64,000 bases of DNA from CAZWSE01 sp964636575 (GTDB lineage Bacteria; Pseudomonadota; Alphaproteobacteria; Rhodobacterales; Rhodobacteraceae): contig CAZWSE010000001.1 of NCBI GenBank assembly GCA_964636575.1, positions 62,001 through 126,000 on the forward strand, written 5' to 3'. The notes beneath the pieces are model-generated. The model was not told where the DNA came from. It was given only the letters and a program-made list of their open reading frames with translations, and did no database searches. The position numbers and the translations under genes are program-made. Positions 1-8,454 of this stretch are shown here, piece by piece; position 1 is the first letter of the stretch, and every line of letters starts with the position of its first letter.

Positions 1-259
1 CAAGCAAAAACAACGGGTCGCCACTGTCTTTGGCTTTTGAATTCACGTTTAGCTTCAAAGCGACTTCATATTGGTGCTCAACAGACCGCTTTTTAGCATC
101 AAGGTTCACTTGAACTTGAACGTCTGGTGTCACTTCACCATTTGACCCCTTCTGGGCCATGATGTTCTCAAAAGACATATCGCGGATAAATTGACCCAAG
201 ACACGCATTGCAACTGCTGGGACTTCTGCTGCCGCTGCACCGTTTTCATTTTCCGCCAT
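1..259 (-). CDS. secB: Protein-export chaperone SecB (C-terminal part outside window)
   Basis: SecB is a cytoplasmic tetrameric chaperone that keeps preproteins unfolded and hands them to SecA for Sec export. I translated the reverse strand from the ATG at 259. The product begins MAENENGAAAAEVPAVAMRV and continues with the SecB core, including GQFIRDMSFENI and DVQVQVNLDAKKRSVEHQYEV, a typical alphaproteobacterial SecB N-terminus with an acidic/Ala-rich leader. About 86 residues are visible and the C-terminal half lies beyond the left edge. fxsA lies 54 bases upstream on the same strand and may be co-transcribed. Confidence 0.93.
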   Translation of the reverse strand, partial: MAENENGAAAAEVPAVAMRVLGQFIRDMSFENIMAQKGSNGEVTPDVQVQVNLDAKKRSVEHQYEVALKLNVNSKAKDSGDPLFLL

Positions 260-313
260 CGGAATACTCCATCAAATTAAGTTGCGGCTCCTTAGCACCT
301 TGAAAGAAGCGGC

Positions 314-778
314 TCAATGCTTGGTCCACCCAGAAGGCGGCGCATTTGGATCGACTTCGTGGAATTCGACATCAATTACGTCGTCATCGGTCGGTCGAGT
401 TTGGGCTTGCCCGCCCATATCAAAGGTCTGCACTTTCACCCGTGACCTTACGTATTTGTATACGGCCGACCGGATCGGTGGCGCCAAAAGGGCAAAGCCA
501 ACGGCATCTGTAAAGAAACCCGGCGTTAGCAACAGCGCACCAGCCACCAATATCATGGCCCCGTGCGCTAAAGGCTCTGTCGGATCACGAAGTTCAGAGA
601 ACGAGGATCGCAGGTTTCCCATAGCCATCAAGCCCTGGGTGCGCATCAACCAGGTCCCGATGAACGCCGTAAGAACGACGATTCCCAATGTTGGCCATAG
701 TCCGATCCATCCGCCGACCTGAATGAACAGACCAATTTCAATCAAAGGCACCATCAAGAACGCTAAAAAAAGAAACAT
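314..778 (-). CDS. fxsA: FxsA family membrane protein
   Basis: FxsA is a small cytoplasmic membrane protein; in E. coli its overproduction relieves phage T7 exclusion by F plasmids, and its normal role is unclear. The 154-residue product shows the family pattern: an N-terminal membrane segment (MFLFLAFLMVPLIEIGLFI), a second hydrophobic stretch around 20-42 with GTWLMRTQGL, and a third (GAMILVAGALLLTPGFFTDAVG) at about 72-94, then a polar acidic tail. It is divergent from the Tim44-like gene and upstream of secB, an order consistent with other Rhodobacterales as far as I know. Confidence 0.9.
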   Translation of the reverse strand: MFLFLAFLMVPLIEIGLFIQVGGWIGLWPTLGIVVLTAFIGTWLMRTQGLMAMGNLRSSFSELRDPTEPLAHGAMILVAGALLLTPGFFTDAVGFALLAPPIRSAVYKYVRSRVKVQTFDMGGQAQTRPTDDDVIDVEFHEVDPNAPPSGWTKH

Positions 779-889
779 TGCGATTACCCCATCCTAAGGC
801 CCAGCAGTGGACTTGACCCCGTTGCTACCCTACATAAGTGCTGTTGGGATGGCTTTCTATGCCGTCGTACTGTAGAAAAGGCTTTTTTG

Positions 890-1549
890 ATGGACGCTCC
901 GCTGTTGCAATTACTGGTTTTGGCCGGGATCGCTGTATTTTTGGTCATTCGGCTCAGAAGCGTTCTGGGCACCCGTGAAGGGTTTGAAAAGCCGACGATG
1001 CCAAATCCGCAGACGCAATCCAGCGCGCGAAATTCACTTAAGGTAATCGATGGTGGGCCCGATCGGGATATTATCGATCACGTTGAAGATGGAAGCGCCG
1101 ACGCGATTGCTTTGGGCAAGATGAAAAAGGCCGAGCCATCTTTTGGCGTTTCTGACTTTCTGCAAGGCGCCCGCAGTGCCTATGAGATGATCTTGATGGG
1201 CTTTGAGCGGGGCGAGCTGGATGAGATCAAGCCATTCTTGTCGGAAGACGTTTATGAGGCTTTCGTTGATGTTATCGCTGCGCGCGAAGATCAAGGTCTG
1301 ACCGTTGAGGCTGAGTTTATCGGCGTCCGCGAAATCAACCTGACTGAAGCCACTTTTGATGACGCTACAAACACCGCCGAAATCTCTATGAAATTTGTGG
1401 CTGAGCTTACGTCTTTGGTGCGCGATCGTGCCGGAGACATCATTGAGGGCAAAGCAAGCGAGATAAAGCGTCAGAAAGATACCTGGACGTTTTCGCGGGT
1501 TATGGGCACCGATGATCCAAACTGGCGTCTGGTTGACACAGACGCATGA
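890..1549 (+). CDS. Tim44/TimA family membrane-anchored protein
   Basis: The product has one N-terminal membrane helix (residues about 4-20), a variable linker, and a C-terminal Tim44-like domain with the pattern SFGVSDFLQGARSAYEMIL followed by a FERGELDEIKPFLS segment. Family knowledge links bacterial Tim44-domain proteins to the inner membrane, but their role is poorly defined. I chose the ATG at 890 over the TTG at 887 because an AAAGG stretch at 878-882 is better spaced for it. The stop overlaps the mltA start by four bases (ATGA), so the two are translationally coupled. Confidence 0.85.
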   Translation: MDAPLLQLLVLAGIAVFLVIRLRSVLGTREGFEKPTMPNPQTQSSARNSLKVIDGGPDRDIIDHVEDGSADAIALGKMKKAEPSFGVSDFLQGARSAYEMILMGFERGELDEIKPFLSEDVYEAFVDVIAAREDQGLTVEAEFIGVREINLTEATFDDATNTAEISMKFVAELTSLVRDRAGDIIEGKASEIKRQKDTWTFSRVMGTDDPNWRLVDTDA

Positions 1550-2586
1550 AGGCATTGATCGGGGCAGCAATTCTGGCGGCAAGCACCATGGCAACCGCAA
1601 GCGCTTCTCCGAACCTGTCTTACACGCTGGTCCCATTTGAAAAACTGGATGGATGGCAGGATGACAATCACAGTGCCGCGCTGTCCGTCTTTCGCGAAAC
1701 ATGTCCAGATATGTCTGACTATCACTGGCAAACGGTTTGCGCCGTCGCCGGCGATGTAACAGACGCGCGCAGCTTCTTTGAAATGTTTTTCCAGCCGGTG
1801 TTGATCTCGTCCGGCGAAGACGCCCTGTTCACGGGTTATTTTGAACCCGAACTTTCCGCATCGCTTACGCGCACTCCGCGTTTTCAATACCCAATTTATG
1901 GAATGCCGAAAGACGCGCGCCAGACGACGCTTTGGCATCCGAGACGTAACATCGTCGAAGGCGATGTGATGACCGAACTTGGACTGGAAATCGCATACAC
2001 CGATGATCCTGTTGAGCTTTTCTTTCTGCAGATCCAAGGCTCCGGCCGGCTCAAGTTGCCTGATGGAACTTTTAAGCGGGTAGGATATGCAGGATCAAAC
2101 GGGCATGGATATCGATCTATTGGAAAAGAACTCGTTCGGCAGGGCGTTTTCAAAGCTCATCAAGTTAGCGCTGATGTGATCAAAAGTTGGGTACGCAACA
2201 ACCCTGAGGCTGGCCACGAACTGCTGATGCACAATCCATCGTATGTCTTTTTCCGAGAGGTCAATGATGTGCCGCCTAACAAAGGCCCCTTAGGGGCGAT
2301 GAACAGATCCATCACCCGCCTAAGGTCGATCGCGGTTGATCCAAAGTACACGCCGCTGGGCGCTCCTGTCTGGATTGAGAAGGATGGCAACGACCCACTG
2401 CGAAGATTGATGATTGCCCAAGACACGGGATCAGCAATCAAGGGTGCCCAGCGCGCAGACGTTTTCTTTGGTTCAGGGGATGCTGCTGGACGTATCGCGG
2501 GCCGTCTGCGTGACCCCGGGCGGATGATCGTTTTGCTGCCCATCGAAGAAGCCTTTGCGCTTCTTCCGCCTGAGGCGGACGGATGA
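1546..2586 (+). CDS. mltA: Membrane-bound lytic murein transglycosylase A
   Basis: MltA cleaves the MurNAc-GlcNAc bond of peptidoglycan, forming 1,6-anhydro-MurNAc ends. The 346-residue product starts with a signal-like segment (MKALIGAAILAASTMATASA). Its MltA domain contains LFTGYFEPELSAS and FFLQIQGSGRLKLPDG, and a C-terminal 3D domain contains IAQDTGSAIKGAQRADVFFG, which carries the Asp residues of the active site. No lipobox Cys is visible after the signal, so it may be soluble or periplasmic rather than lipid-anchored. It sits between the Tim44-like gene and the Smr gene with four-base overlaps on both sides, so the three form an operon. Anhydro-muropeptide turnover fits the AmgK/MurU recycling genes found further right. 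Confidence 0.93.
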   Translation: MKALIGAAILAASTMATASASPNLSYTLVPFEKLDGWQDDNHSAALSVFRETCPDMSDYHWQTVCAVAGDVTDARSFFEMFFQPVLISSGEDALFTGYFEPELSASLTRTPRFQYPIYGMPKDARQTTLWHPRRNIVEGDVMTELGLEIAYTDDPVELFFLQIQGSGRLKLPDGTFKRVGYAGSNGHGYRSIGKELVRQGVFKAHQVSADVIKSWVRNNPEAGHELLMHNPSYVFFREVNDVPPNKGPLGAMNRSITRLRSIAVDPKYTPLGAPVWIEKDGNDPLRRLMIAQDTGSAIKGAQRADVFFGSGDAAGRIAGRLRDPGRMIVLLPIEEAFALLPPEADG

Positions 2587-3161
2587 CGAAGCGCCGGCTG
2601 ACACCGGAAGAGGCAGAGCTTTGGAAACGCGTCACGGAACAAACGAGCAAACTTCACCCCGAACGTGCTCTTCCTGAGCCGCCATCTTCAAATCCTGAAC
2701 CTCTGCGAAAACCAATAACATTCGAGCCCTTTGTTGTTGGTGTAGGGTCGTCGCCCAAGAAACCAAGGCATGACGTTCTGCCAAGTCTATCTGACCAGAT
2801 CGGGAGGGCGCCCGTCGCGATGGACCGCAAATCATTCACAAAGATGAAGCGTGGCAAACTCGGGCCCGAAGGTAAGATTGACCTCCATGGAATGACAGTC
2901 GATCAAGCGCATCCAGCCCTGACACGGTTTTTGTTGCGCGCCCATGCAGACGGAAAGCGGCTGGTTTTGGTTATCACGGGCAAAGGCAAAGCAAAGCCTG
3001 ACACAGGGCCCATTCCAGTGAGACATGGGGTGCTAAAGCACCAAGTGCCACAATGGCTTAAACTTGCGCCATTGAGCCAAGTCGTATTGCAGGTGTCAGA
3101 GGCACATATCAGCCATGGTGGCTCCGGGGCATATTATGTGTATCTTAGACGGACCCGCTGA
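2583..3161 (+). CDS. Smr domain protein
   Basis: Smr domains (from MutS2 C-termini) are small nucleases or nucleic-acid-binding modules; stand-alone versions are common in proteobacteria. The 192-residue protein has a polar N-terminal region (1-95) and a C-terminal Smr domain with the three hallmarks: KIDLHGMTVDQAH at about 98, VITGKGK at about 126 and SHGGSGAYYVYLRR at the end. It overlaps mltA by four bases. Its 3-prime end overlaps the convergent MFS gene by 17 bases. The cellular role of this protein is not deducible from sequence. Confidence 0.9.
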   Translation: MTKRRLTPEEAELWKRVTEQTSKLHPERALPEPPSSNPEPLRKPITFEPFVVGVGSSPKKPRHDVLPSLSDQIGRAPVAMDRKSFTKMKRGKLGPEGKIDLHGMTVDQAHPALTRFLLRAHADGKRLVLVITGKGKAKPDTGPIPVRHGVLKHQVPQWLKLAPLSQVVLQVSEAHISHGGSGAYYVYLRRTR

Positions 3162-4371
3162 GGAATGCGGGCGCATAAGCCCTTATGCCAATGAACGCCG
3201 AAAGGCTTGCTATACAGAAAAACAGGGCGACAAAGACGAACTGTGTTTCAATCCCGATGCCTTGGTCAATCAATGCTCCCGTCAATCCTGGCCCAATAGC
3301 AGACCCCAGAACCATGACTGCGGCCGCCATCGCCTTGATGGACCCAATGAACTTTGTTCCGTAGAATTCGGCCCAGAATGCGTTGGGTAGGGTTCCGTTC
3401 GCGCCCGAAGTCAAAGCCAACACAGCAAAGCCAAGTGTCAGCGTAAGGATGCCGTCCGATGCTCCAAAAATTAGGAACGCGGCCACCATCGGCAGTTGGT
3501 AAAACGGGATCAGCCTCGCTGTGCCCCACTTGTCCAGCGCCCAGCCCGAGAACAGCATCGCCCCGATAGCAACGCCTGTGTAAACTGGAAACAACGCCAC
3601 AAATGAGACGTGACTGATGTCTTTCAGATCAGCGATATGGACCTGATGAAAAAACAGTGCGGTCACAAAAGCGGACGGCCCGATAAGCGACGGCACCATG
3701 AACCAGAACAAGGGATGCCGGAGCGCCATATTTCTGGTCCAATGCTGTTTCTGCATTCCCAAAGAAGCGCTTTCTTCAGCCATTGATTGCGGCGTGCGTT
3801 CTTGCGAAAGCAAGCGGAGCATAATTGGAACACCAGAAACAACAATAAGGGCCGCTAGAACCCAAAGTAGTCTCCAATCCATAAAACTCATCAAGAATAC
3901 GAACCCGACAGGTAAAAGAGATTCCCCAACGGCATATCCCAAAGCTGCAATCGAAAGCGCGCGACCCCGAGTTGCGACGAACCAACGAGCCATCGCGACA
4001 ACTGCAATGTGGCTGGTCATACCTTGCCCCGTCAATCGAAGCGCAAAAATGACCAAAATCAAAACCATCGGACTTTTGACCCAGGTCATCATTAGACACG
4101 CGCATGCTAACCCTGCAAGAACCCAGATACCGAGCGATCGAACCCTGAAATGATCCGTCAAAGCGCCGATCCATATCATGGTAATTGCAGATCCAAGCGT
4201 CCCAATCGCGTAGATTGATCCCCACGCTCCATGGCTTAGATCGAATTCAGACTGAATTTCCCCAGCAAAGATGGAGATGAAAAAGGTTTGTCCAAACGAC
4301 GACAAGAACGTCAATAAGCCACCTGCCAGAAGCCATTGCGAATTGTCTCGAAGGAAGTTTTTCAAGTTCAA
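3145..4371 (-). CDS. MFS transporter
   Basis: The 408-residue product has about twelve hydrophobic segments and the general shape of the major facilitator superfamily, with the cytoplasmic loop 2-3 motif seen as GALTDHFRVRSLG near residue 67 and a related copy GWALDKWGTARL in the second half. MFS proteins exchange small solutes across the inner membrane using ion gradients. The substrate cannot be told from the sequence. Its start overlaps the stop of the upstream lipoprotein hydrolase gene by four bases, so the two are one transcription unit. The gene ends inside the Smr coding region. Confidence 0.88.
   Translation of the reverse strand: MNLKNFLRDNSQWLLAGGLLTFLSSFGQTFFISIFAGEIQSEFDLSHGAWGSIYAIGTLGSAITMIWIGALTDHFRVRSLGIWVLAGLACACLMMTWVKSPMVLILVIFALRLTGQGMTSHIAVVAMARWFVATRGRALSIAALGYAVGESLLPVGFVFLMSFMDWRLLWVLAALIVVSGVPIMLRLLSQERTPQSMAEESASLGMQKQHWTRNMALRHPLFWFMVPSLIGPSAFVTALFFHQVHIADLKDISHVSFVALFPVYTGVAIGAMLFSGWALDKWGTARLIPFYQLPMVAAFLIFGASDGILTLTLGFAVLALTSGANGTLPNAFWAEFYGTKFIGSIKAMAAAVMVLGSAIGPGLTGALIDQGIGIETQFVFVALFFCIASLSAFIGIRAYAPAFLSGSV
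3173..3188. repeat. Inverted repeat at the Smr/MFS convergent junction
   Basis: GCATAAG at 3173-3179 and CTTATGC at 3182-3188 are perfect inverted copies, giving a compact hairpin just past the Smr stop and inside the 3-prime end of the MFS gene. It may contribute to bidirectional termination between the convergent genes, but it lacks a clear T-tract, so the role is inferred. Confidence 0.3.
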
Positions 4372-5459
4372 CGCTGTGGACCAAGCACGTAGATCGCCGG
4401 ATAATTCACAGTATTCGACATCCCTGGAAGCAAGCCGCTTGGGCCTGACCTACCGCTCAAGAAGTCACGATCAAAGGTTTCCCCCCGACGCAGGATAGCA
4501 AGCAACGCAGGTGAGGACCCGGCGGTAAAATGGTTTGGTCCAGCATTCTTGGCGAAAGCTGTCACGTCAATGATTTGAACTGGCAATCCTTCAAGCCGCT
4601 CTACTTTTGACAGATTGCCCAATCGTGATGGCTCTCCTACCAGACGCGCAGAAAGCCGCAGCGCCTTATCTTTGGAAGACGTAAAAATGAGGAATGGCTC
4701 GGGAAGGCGAGCAATATCGCGGGCTTGGGATCTAAAAACGTCCACATCCAGATCGGGTGAGATCAATACAACGCCTGAAAGGGCCTTGTGGCTAAAGCCG
4801 GGGTTTTCCAAATCTACGGTTCGCAAAGCCTCCATAGCGAGGACAGCACCCATGGAATGTCCGACAAGAACAATCCGTTGCATACCTGACGCCCTAAGCT
4901 GCCTGAGCAGATCTGCGAGGTCCGTACGCGAAGCGAGAACACTATCTTTATCGTATTCATACCCCAACGGACTGGCGCGACTGGCCCATGAAAAGGCTAT
5001 GATCTCTCCCGGGAGGTTCAGGTCTGTTTTGAGTTGAGCAATGCGAAATGCTGCGTCTGCGAAGGTATTGTTGTAACCATGAACGTAAACCGTGACTTCT
5101 TTTTCGTTGGCAGGAAGTCCAGATAACCCTTGCCAAAGGCTGCGCGAAAAACTTGCCTTGTCGGGAAACCTGTCTTGCTGAGTAATTGCGAAATGTAAGG
5201 CAGGGTCAGCCGTTCGTCTGGGCACTGCAATTGACCCTTCAATCCGGTTTTCAGGAACAGATATACCCACTTTAAAGTACGAAACAGTTGCAGAACGGTC
5301 TGCGGTCACCTCACCATCTGGACCTTGTCTGCGATTGGTGACGACATGCACGTTCTGCACGCGCGTGACCCTTGGGTCTTCACCAACCAAAGCCGCATCC
5401 ATTCTTGCGGAACAAGATACCAATATTGAGAGGCACAAAATGACTGCCCAGCGTTTCAT
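4368..5459 (-). CDS. DUF900 alpha/beta-hydrolase lipoprotein
   Basis: This 363-residue protein begins with a lipoprotein signal (lipobox LVSC, Cys16) and carries an alpha/beta-hydrolase of the DUF900 type. Visible landmarks are VYVHGYNNTFADAAFR (oxyanion region) and VLVGHSMGAVLAMEALR with the nucleophile Ser around residue 200, plus a conserved FSWASRASPLGYEYD segment. Such proteins are annotated as esterase/lipase-superfamily enzymes; the substrate is unknown. Membrane anchoring is inferred from the lipobox. The downstream MFS gene overlaps by four bases, which suggests a functional pair, for example hydrolysis and transport of the same compound, but this is speculative. Confidence 0.85.
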   Translation of the reverse strand: MKRWAVILCLSILVSCSARMDAALVGEDPRVTRVQNVHVVTNRRQGPDGEVTADRSATVSYFKVGISVPENRIEGSIAVPRRTADPALHFAITQQDRFPDKASFSRSLWQGLSGLPANEKEVTVYVHGYNNTFADAAFRIAQLKTDLNLPGEIIAFSWASRASPLGYEYDKDSVLASRTDLADLLRQLRASGMQRIVLVGHSMGAVLAMEALRTVDLENPGFSHKALSGVVLISPDLDVDVFRSQARDIARLPEPFLIFTSSKDKALRLSARLVGEPSRLGNLSKVERLEGLPVQIIDVTAFAKNAGPNHFTAGSSPALLAILRRGETFDRDFLSGRSGPSGLLPGMSNTVNYPAIYVLGPQR

Positions 5460-5518
5460 GAAACCGTCCGTTTTTGTAACGTTCGATTTCCTGTCTTAGA
5501 GCAAACTAAGCCTTTCGC

Positions 5519-6829
5519 CTAGAGAACGTATCGGCTGAGGTCAGTAGACTTCATCAATTCGCCCAAGTTCGCCTCTACAAAAGCCGCATCCACGGTCACA
5601 TCTTGTCCGCCACGGTCCGGCGCGTCGAAAGACAGCTCTTCGAAAACGCGCTCCATCACGGTGTAGAGTCTGCGAGCGCCAATGTTTTCAATCGACTCGT
5701 TTACATCCGCTGCGATCTTAGCCAATGCCGCAATACCATCATCGGTAAATTCAACTGTCACCTCTTCGGTGCCCATCAAGGCTGTGTATTGCCGCGTCAG
5801 CGCGTTATCTGTTTCCGTCAGAATGCGAACGAAATCATTTTCGGTCAATGCGCGAAGCTCGACCCGAATTGGAAGCCGCCCCTGTAGTTCAGGCAGTAAA
5901 TCGGACGGCTTGGCGATATGAAACGCGCCTGACGCAATGAACAGTATGTGGTCTGTTTTGACAGGACCGTGTTTGGTGCTGACCACTGTGCCTTCGATTA
6001 AGGGAAGCAAATCGCGCTGGACACCTTCGCGGCTTACATCACCACCACGCGCGTCAGATCTGGCACAGACCTTGTCGATTTCATCCAAGAACACGATCCC
6101 GTTTTGCTGGGTAGCGTCTAAGGCAGCTCGGTTAACGGTTTCATCGTCTAAAAGCTTATCCGCTTCCTCGCCGATTAGAATTTCGTAGCTTTCAGCGACG
6201 GTCATCCGCTTCTTCACGGTACGACCGCCCATTGCTTTTCCAAACATCTCACCGAGGTTCATCATGCCCATACCACCTCCACCTGGCTGTCCGGGAATGT
6301 CGAGCATTGGCATCGGGTTCGATGTGTCAGCCACCTCAAGTTCAATCTCTGTCGCGTCAAGCTCACCAGTCATAAGTTTTTTGCGAAACATCTCGCGGGT
6401 TGAGGACCGGGCGTCTTCACCCGCAATCGCCGAAATCACACGTTCCTCAGCAGCGAAGCGGGCCTTTGCAGTAACTTCTTCGCGCATATGTTCGCGGGTC
6501 ATAGTAATCGCACTGTCGACAAGATCGCGGATGATCTGCTCTACATCACGGCCCACATAGCCGACTTCGGTAAACTTGGTCGCTTCGATCTTGATGAAAG
6601 GCGCCTTGGCAAGGCGGGCAAGGCGACGGCTGATTTCCGTTTTGCCAACGCCAGTCGGCCCAATCATCAGGATGTTCTTTGGGTAGACCTCATCCCGTAG
6701 ATCGTCAGACAGTTGCTTGCGCCGCCACCTGTTGCGCAGGGCCACCGCGACAGCGCGTTTAGCGTCGTTTTGGCCGATAATGAAACGGTCCAGTTCCGAT
6801 ACGATTTCACGAGGGGTCAAGTCAGTCAT
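5519..6829 (-). CDS. hslU: ATP-dependent protease ATPase subunit HslU
   Basis: HslU (ClpY) is the AAA+ unfoldase that feeds substrates into the HslV peptidase chamber. The 436-residue product starts MTDLTPREIVSELDRFIIGQ. It has Walker A GPTGVGKT at 57-64, the pore motif GYVGRDVE, Walker B FLDEIDK, sensor-type segments around LLPELQGRLPIRVEL and the family C-terminus SRYVL. I set the start at the ATG at 6829, which overlaps the hslV stop by four bases; an in-frame upstream start exists but lies within hslV and extends beyond the conserved N-terminus. Confidence 0.97.
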   Translation of the reverse strand: MTDLTPREIVSELDRFIIGQNDAKRAVAVALRNRWRRKQLSDDLRDEVYPKNILMIGPTGVGKTEISRRLARLAKAPFIKIEATKFTEVGYVGRDVEQIIRDLVDSAITMTREHMREEVTAKARFAAEERVISAIAGEDARSSTREMFRKKLMTGELDATEIELEVADTSNPMPMLDIPGQPGGGGMGMMNLGEMFGKAMGGRTVKKRMTVAESYEILIGEEADKLLDDETVNRAALDATQQNGIVFLDEIDKVCARSDARGGDVSREGVQRDLLPLIEGTVVSTKHGPVKTDHILFIASGAFHIAKPSDLLPELQGRLPIRVELRALTENDFVRILTETDNALTRQYTALMGTEEVTVEFTDDGIAALAKIAADVNESIENIGARRLYTVMERVFEELSFDAPDRGGQDVTVDAAFVEANLGELMKSTDLSRYVL

Positions 6830-7383
6830 TTGGTGATCTTTTCTACTGTCAAATTGCCGTTGGTATAGACGCAAATATCGGCGGCGATGGCCATTGCGTC
6901 GCGAGCAACATCTTCGGCCGATTTCTTGCTGTCCATCATTCCGCGCGCCGCGGCGAGCGCGTAGTTCCCGCCTGACCCAATGGCCGTTACATCGTGTTCA
7001 GGTTCCAGCACATCGCCGGCCCCGGTTATCACGTAAAGCTCCGCCCCGTCTGATACGATCAACATGGCTTCAAGTTTTTGAAGATACTTGTCAGTGCGCC
7101 AGTCTTTTGCCAACTCAACGGAGGCACGGGCCAATTGGCCTGGGGTAGCCTCCAGCTTGGCTTCGAGCCGTTCCAAAAGTGTGAACGCATCAGCCGTAGA
7201 TCCGGCAAAACCGGCGACAATGTCAAAACCACCTGGCGATAACCTGCGCACTTTGCGCGCCGTACCCTTGATGACGGTTTGCCCTAAAGAAACCTGTCCA
7301 TCGCCCGCAATAACGACTTCGCCCCCTTTTTTGACGCCAATGATTGTGGTGCCATGCCAGCCTGGGAATTCTTGCTTTGCCAT
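6826..7383 (-). CDS. hslV: ATP-dependent protease peptidase subunit HslV
   Basis: HslV (ClpQ) forms the proteasome-like double-hexamer peptidase of HslUV. The 185-residue product has a short propeptide (MAKQEFPGWHG) followed by TTIIGVKKGG; by family knowledge the first Thr (residue 12) becomes the N-terminal nucleophile after self-processing. Later conserved segments such as AGDGQVSLG, GFAGSTADAFTL and AIGSGGNYALAAAR are present. A good Shine-Dalgarno (AGGAGG) precedes the start. It is the first gene of hslVU and is divergent from a capsule-like gene. Confidence 0.97.
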   Translation of the reverse strand: MAKQEFPGWHGTTIIGVKKGGEVVIAGDGQVSLGQTVIKGTARKVRRLSPGGFDIVAGFAGSTADAFTLLERLEAKLEATPGQLARASVELAKDWRTDKYLQKLEAMLIVSDGAELYVITGAGDVLEPEHDVTAIGSGGNYALAAARGMMDSKKSAEDVARDAMAIAADICVYTNGNLTVEKITK

Positions 7384-7415
7384 CGTGGCCTCCTGATCTG
7401 CGCGTTGCAGTCTAT

Positions 7416-7442
7416 ATGAGGCGGATAGTTGCGCGGCACAAG
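7416..7442 (-). promoter_or_regulatory. Candidate heat-shock (RpoH-type) promoter of hslVU
   Basis: Reading the minus strand, CTTG (complement of 7439-7442) is followed after exactly 17 bases by CCTCAT (complement of 7416-7421). This resembles the alphaproteobacterial RpoH layout of a CTTG -35 core and a CCCCAT-like -10. It sits about 33 bases upstream of the hslV start. hslVU is a classic RpoH target, which supports the call, but one sequence match is weak evidence. Confidence 0.4.
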
Positions 7443-7487
7443 GGCAGGGGCTTGTTCAGCCTACTTAGCAGGCTTACGTTTTTTTCC

Positions 7488-8435
7488 ATGACAGCGCCTA
7501 AGACCCTAAACTTTTATCTTGAAGACAGCCTGCTTCGCAGCGCCCGCCGAGGAGAGCATAACTTTATATCCAAGGTTGCGATGGTGATGCAGCGCAGCGG
7601 CTATGACATCAGCTATTTGCCCCAAACGCCCCAAACCGATGCGCAAGCGCGACGGCACAACGGCTATTCGATGTTTCATATGAAGCCACCGTTGAACGAG
7701 CGTGGGCTCGTGTTTCGGCGCGCATATCATTATCCCTTCTGGGCGATTGAGCCTGTGGCAGAGCGATGGAATTGGACTGTTGCGCAAACCGCTTTCGACC
7801 CAGAAGGCGTACCTGAAAAACAGGCCCAACAATTCTACGCCCGCTGGCAAAAGCGGCTGTTCGGCGAGGCTCCGCTTTCTGCATCGCGTGACGGATATAT
7901 CTACGTGCCGCTCCAAGGGATGCTAAGCGTTCATCGGAGCTTTCAAACATGTAGCCCAATGAGCATGATCGACGCGATCCTTAAGCATGACCCAACCCGA
8001 AAAGTCATCGCGACCTTGCATCCGAAAGAGGTCTACTCAGAGGCAGACATTGCGGCGCTGCATTTACTTGAAGCCTTGCACAAACGGTTTGAGCTGCGCG
8101 CAGGTGGAATGGAGGAACTGCTGCAGGGTTGTGACTATGTGGTGACACAGAATTCGAGCGCCGCCTTTGCGGGGTACTTTTTCGGAAAGCCTGCGGTGCT
8201 GTTTGCCCAGATTGATTTTCATCACATCGCAGCAAGCGTGTCTCATATCGGAGAGGAAGAAGCCTTTCGCAAGGTACAAGACATCACCCCAGACTATGCC
8301 AAGTACATCCATTGGTTTTGGCAGACCATGTCTATAAACGCGGGCCATCCTTCTGCCGAAGAAAAGATCAAGGCGGCCATTAAAAGGGCAGGCTGGCCCA
8401 TGCAAAAAGGCGCCCCGATTCCAGAGCGCCTTTGA
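7488..8435 (+). CDS. Capsule polysaccharide (KpsS/KpsC-like) family protein
   Basis: The 315-residue product resembles the GT-B-like capsule biosynthesis/export proteins of the KpsC/KpsS kind. Visible features are YIYVPLQGML, a segment VIATLHPKE, and GCDYVVTQNSSAAFAGYFFG with KPAVLF, which matches the sugar-nucleotide-binding C-lobe pattern of that group. In KpsS/KpsC such domains add Kdo linkers to lipid anchors; whether this protein does so is not shown, and no other capsule gene is nearby. I placed the start at the ATG at 7488 because the upstream in-frame region overlaps hslV antisense and is not protein-like. Its last codons contain the hairpin that probably terminates trxA. Confidence 0.65.
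   Translation: MTAPKTLNFYLEDSLLRSARRGEHNFISKVAMVMQRSGYDISYLPQTPQTDAQARRHNGYSMFHMKPPLNERGLVFRRAYHYPFWAIEPVAERWNWTVAQTAFDPEGVPEKQAQQFYARWQKRLFGEAPLSASRDGYIYVPLQGMLSVHRSFQTCSPMSMIDAILKHDPTRKVIATLHPKEVYSEADIAALHLLEALHKRFELRAGGMEELLQGCDYVVTQNSSAAFAGYFFGKPAVLFAQIDFHHIAASVSHIGEEEAFRKVQDITPDYAKYIHWFWQTMSINAGHPSAEEKIKAAIKRAGWPMQKGAPIPERL
8404..8433 (-). terminator. Rho-independent terminator of trxA
   Basis: On the minus strand an 8-bp perfect stem (AAAGGCGC with GCGCCTTT, 12-base loop) ends in a run of five T residues. It lies just beyond the trxA stop at 8455. It is embedded in the final codons of the convergent capsule-like gene, which constrains both. Confidence 0.65.
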
Positions 8436-8454
8436 ATTCAGTTTTGCAACCGGC

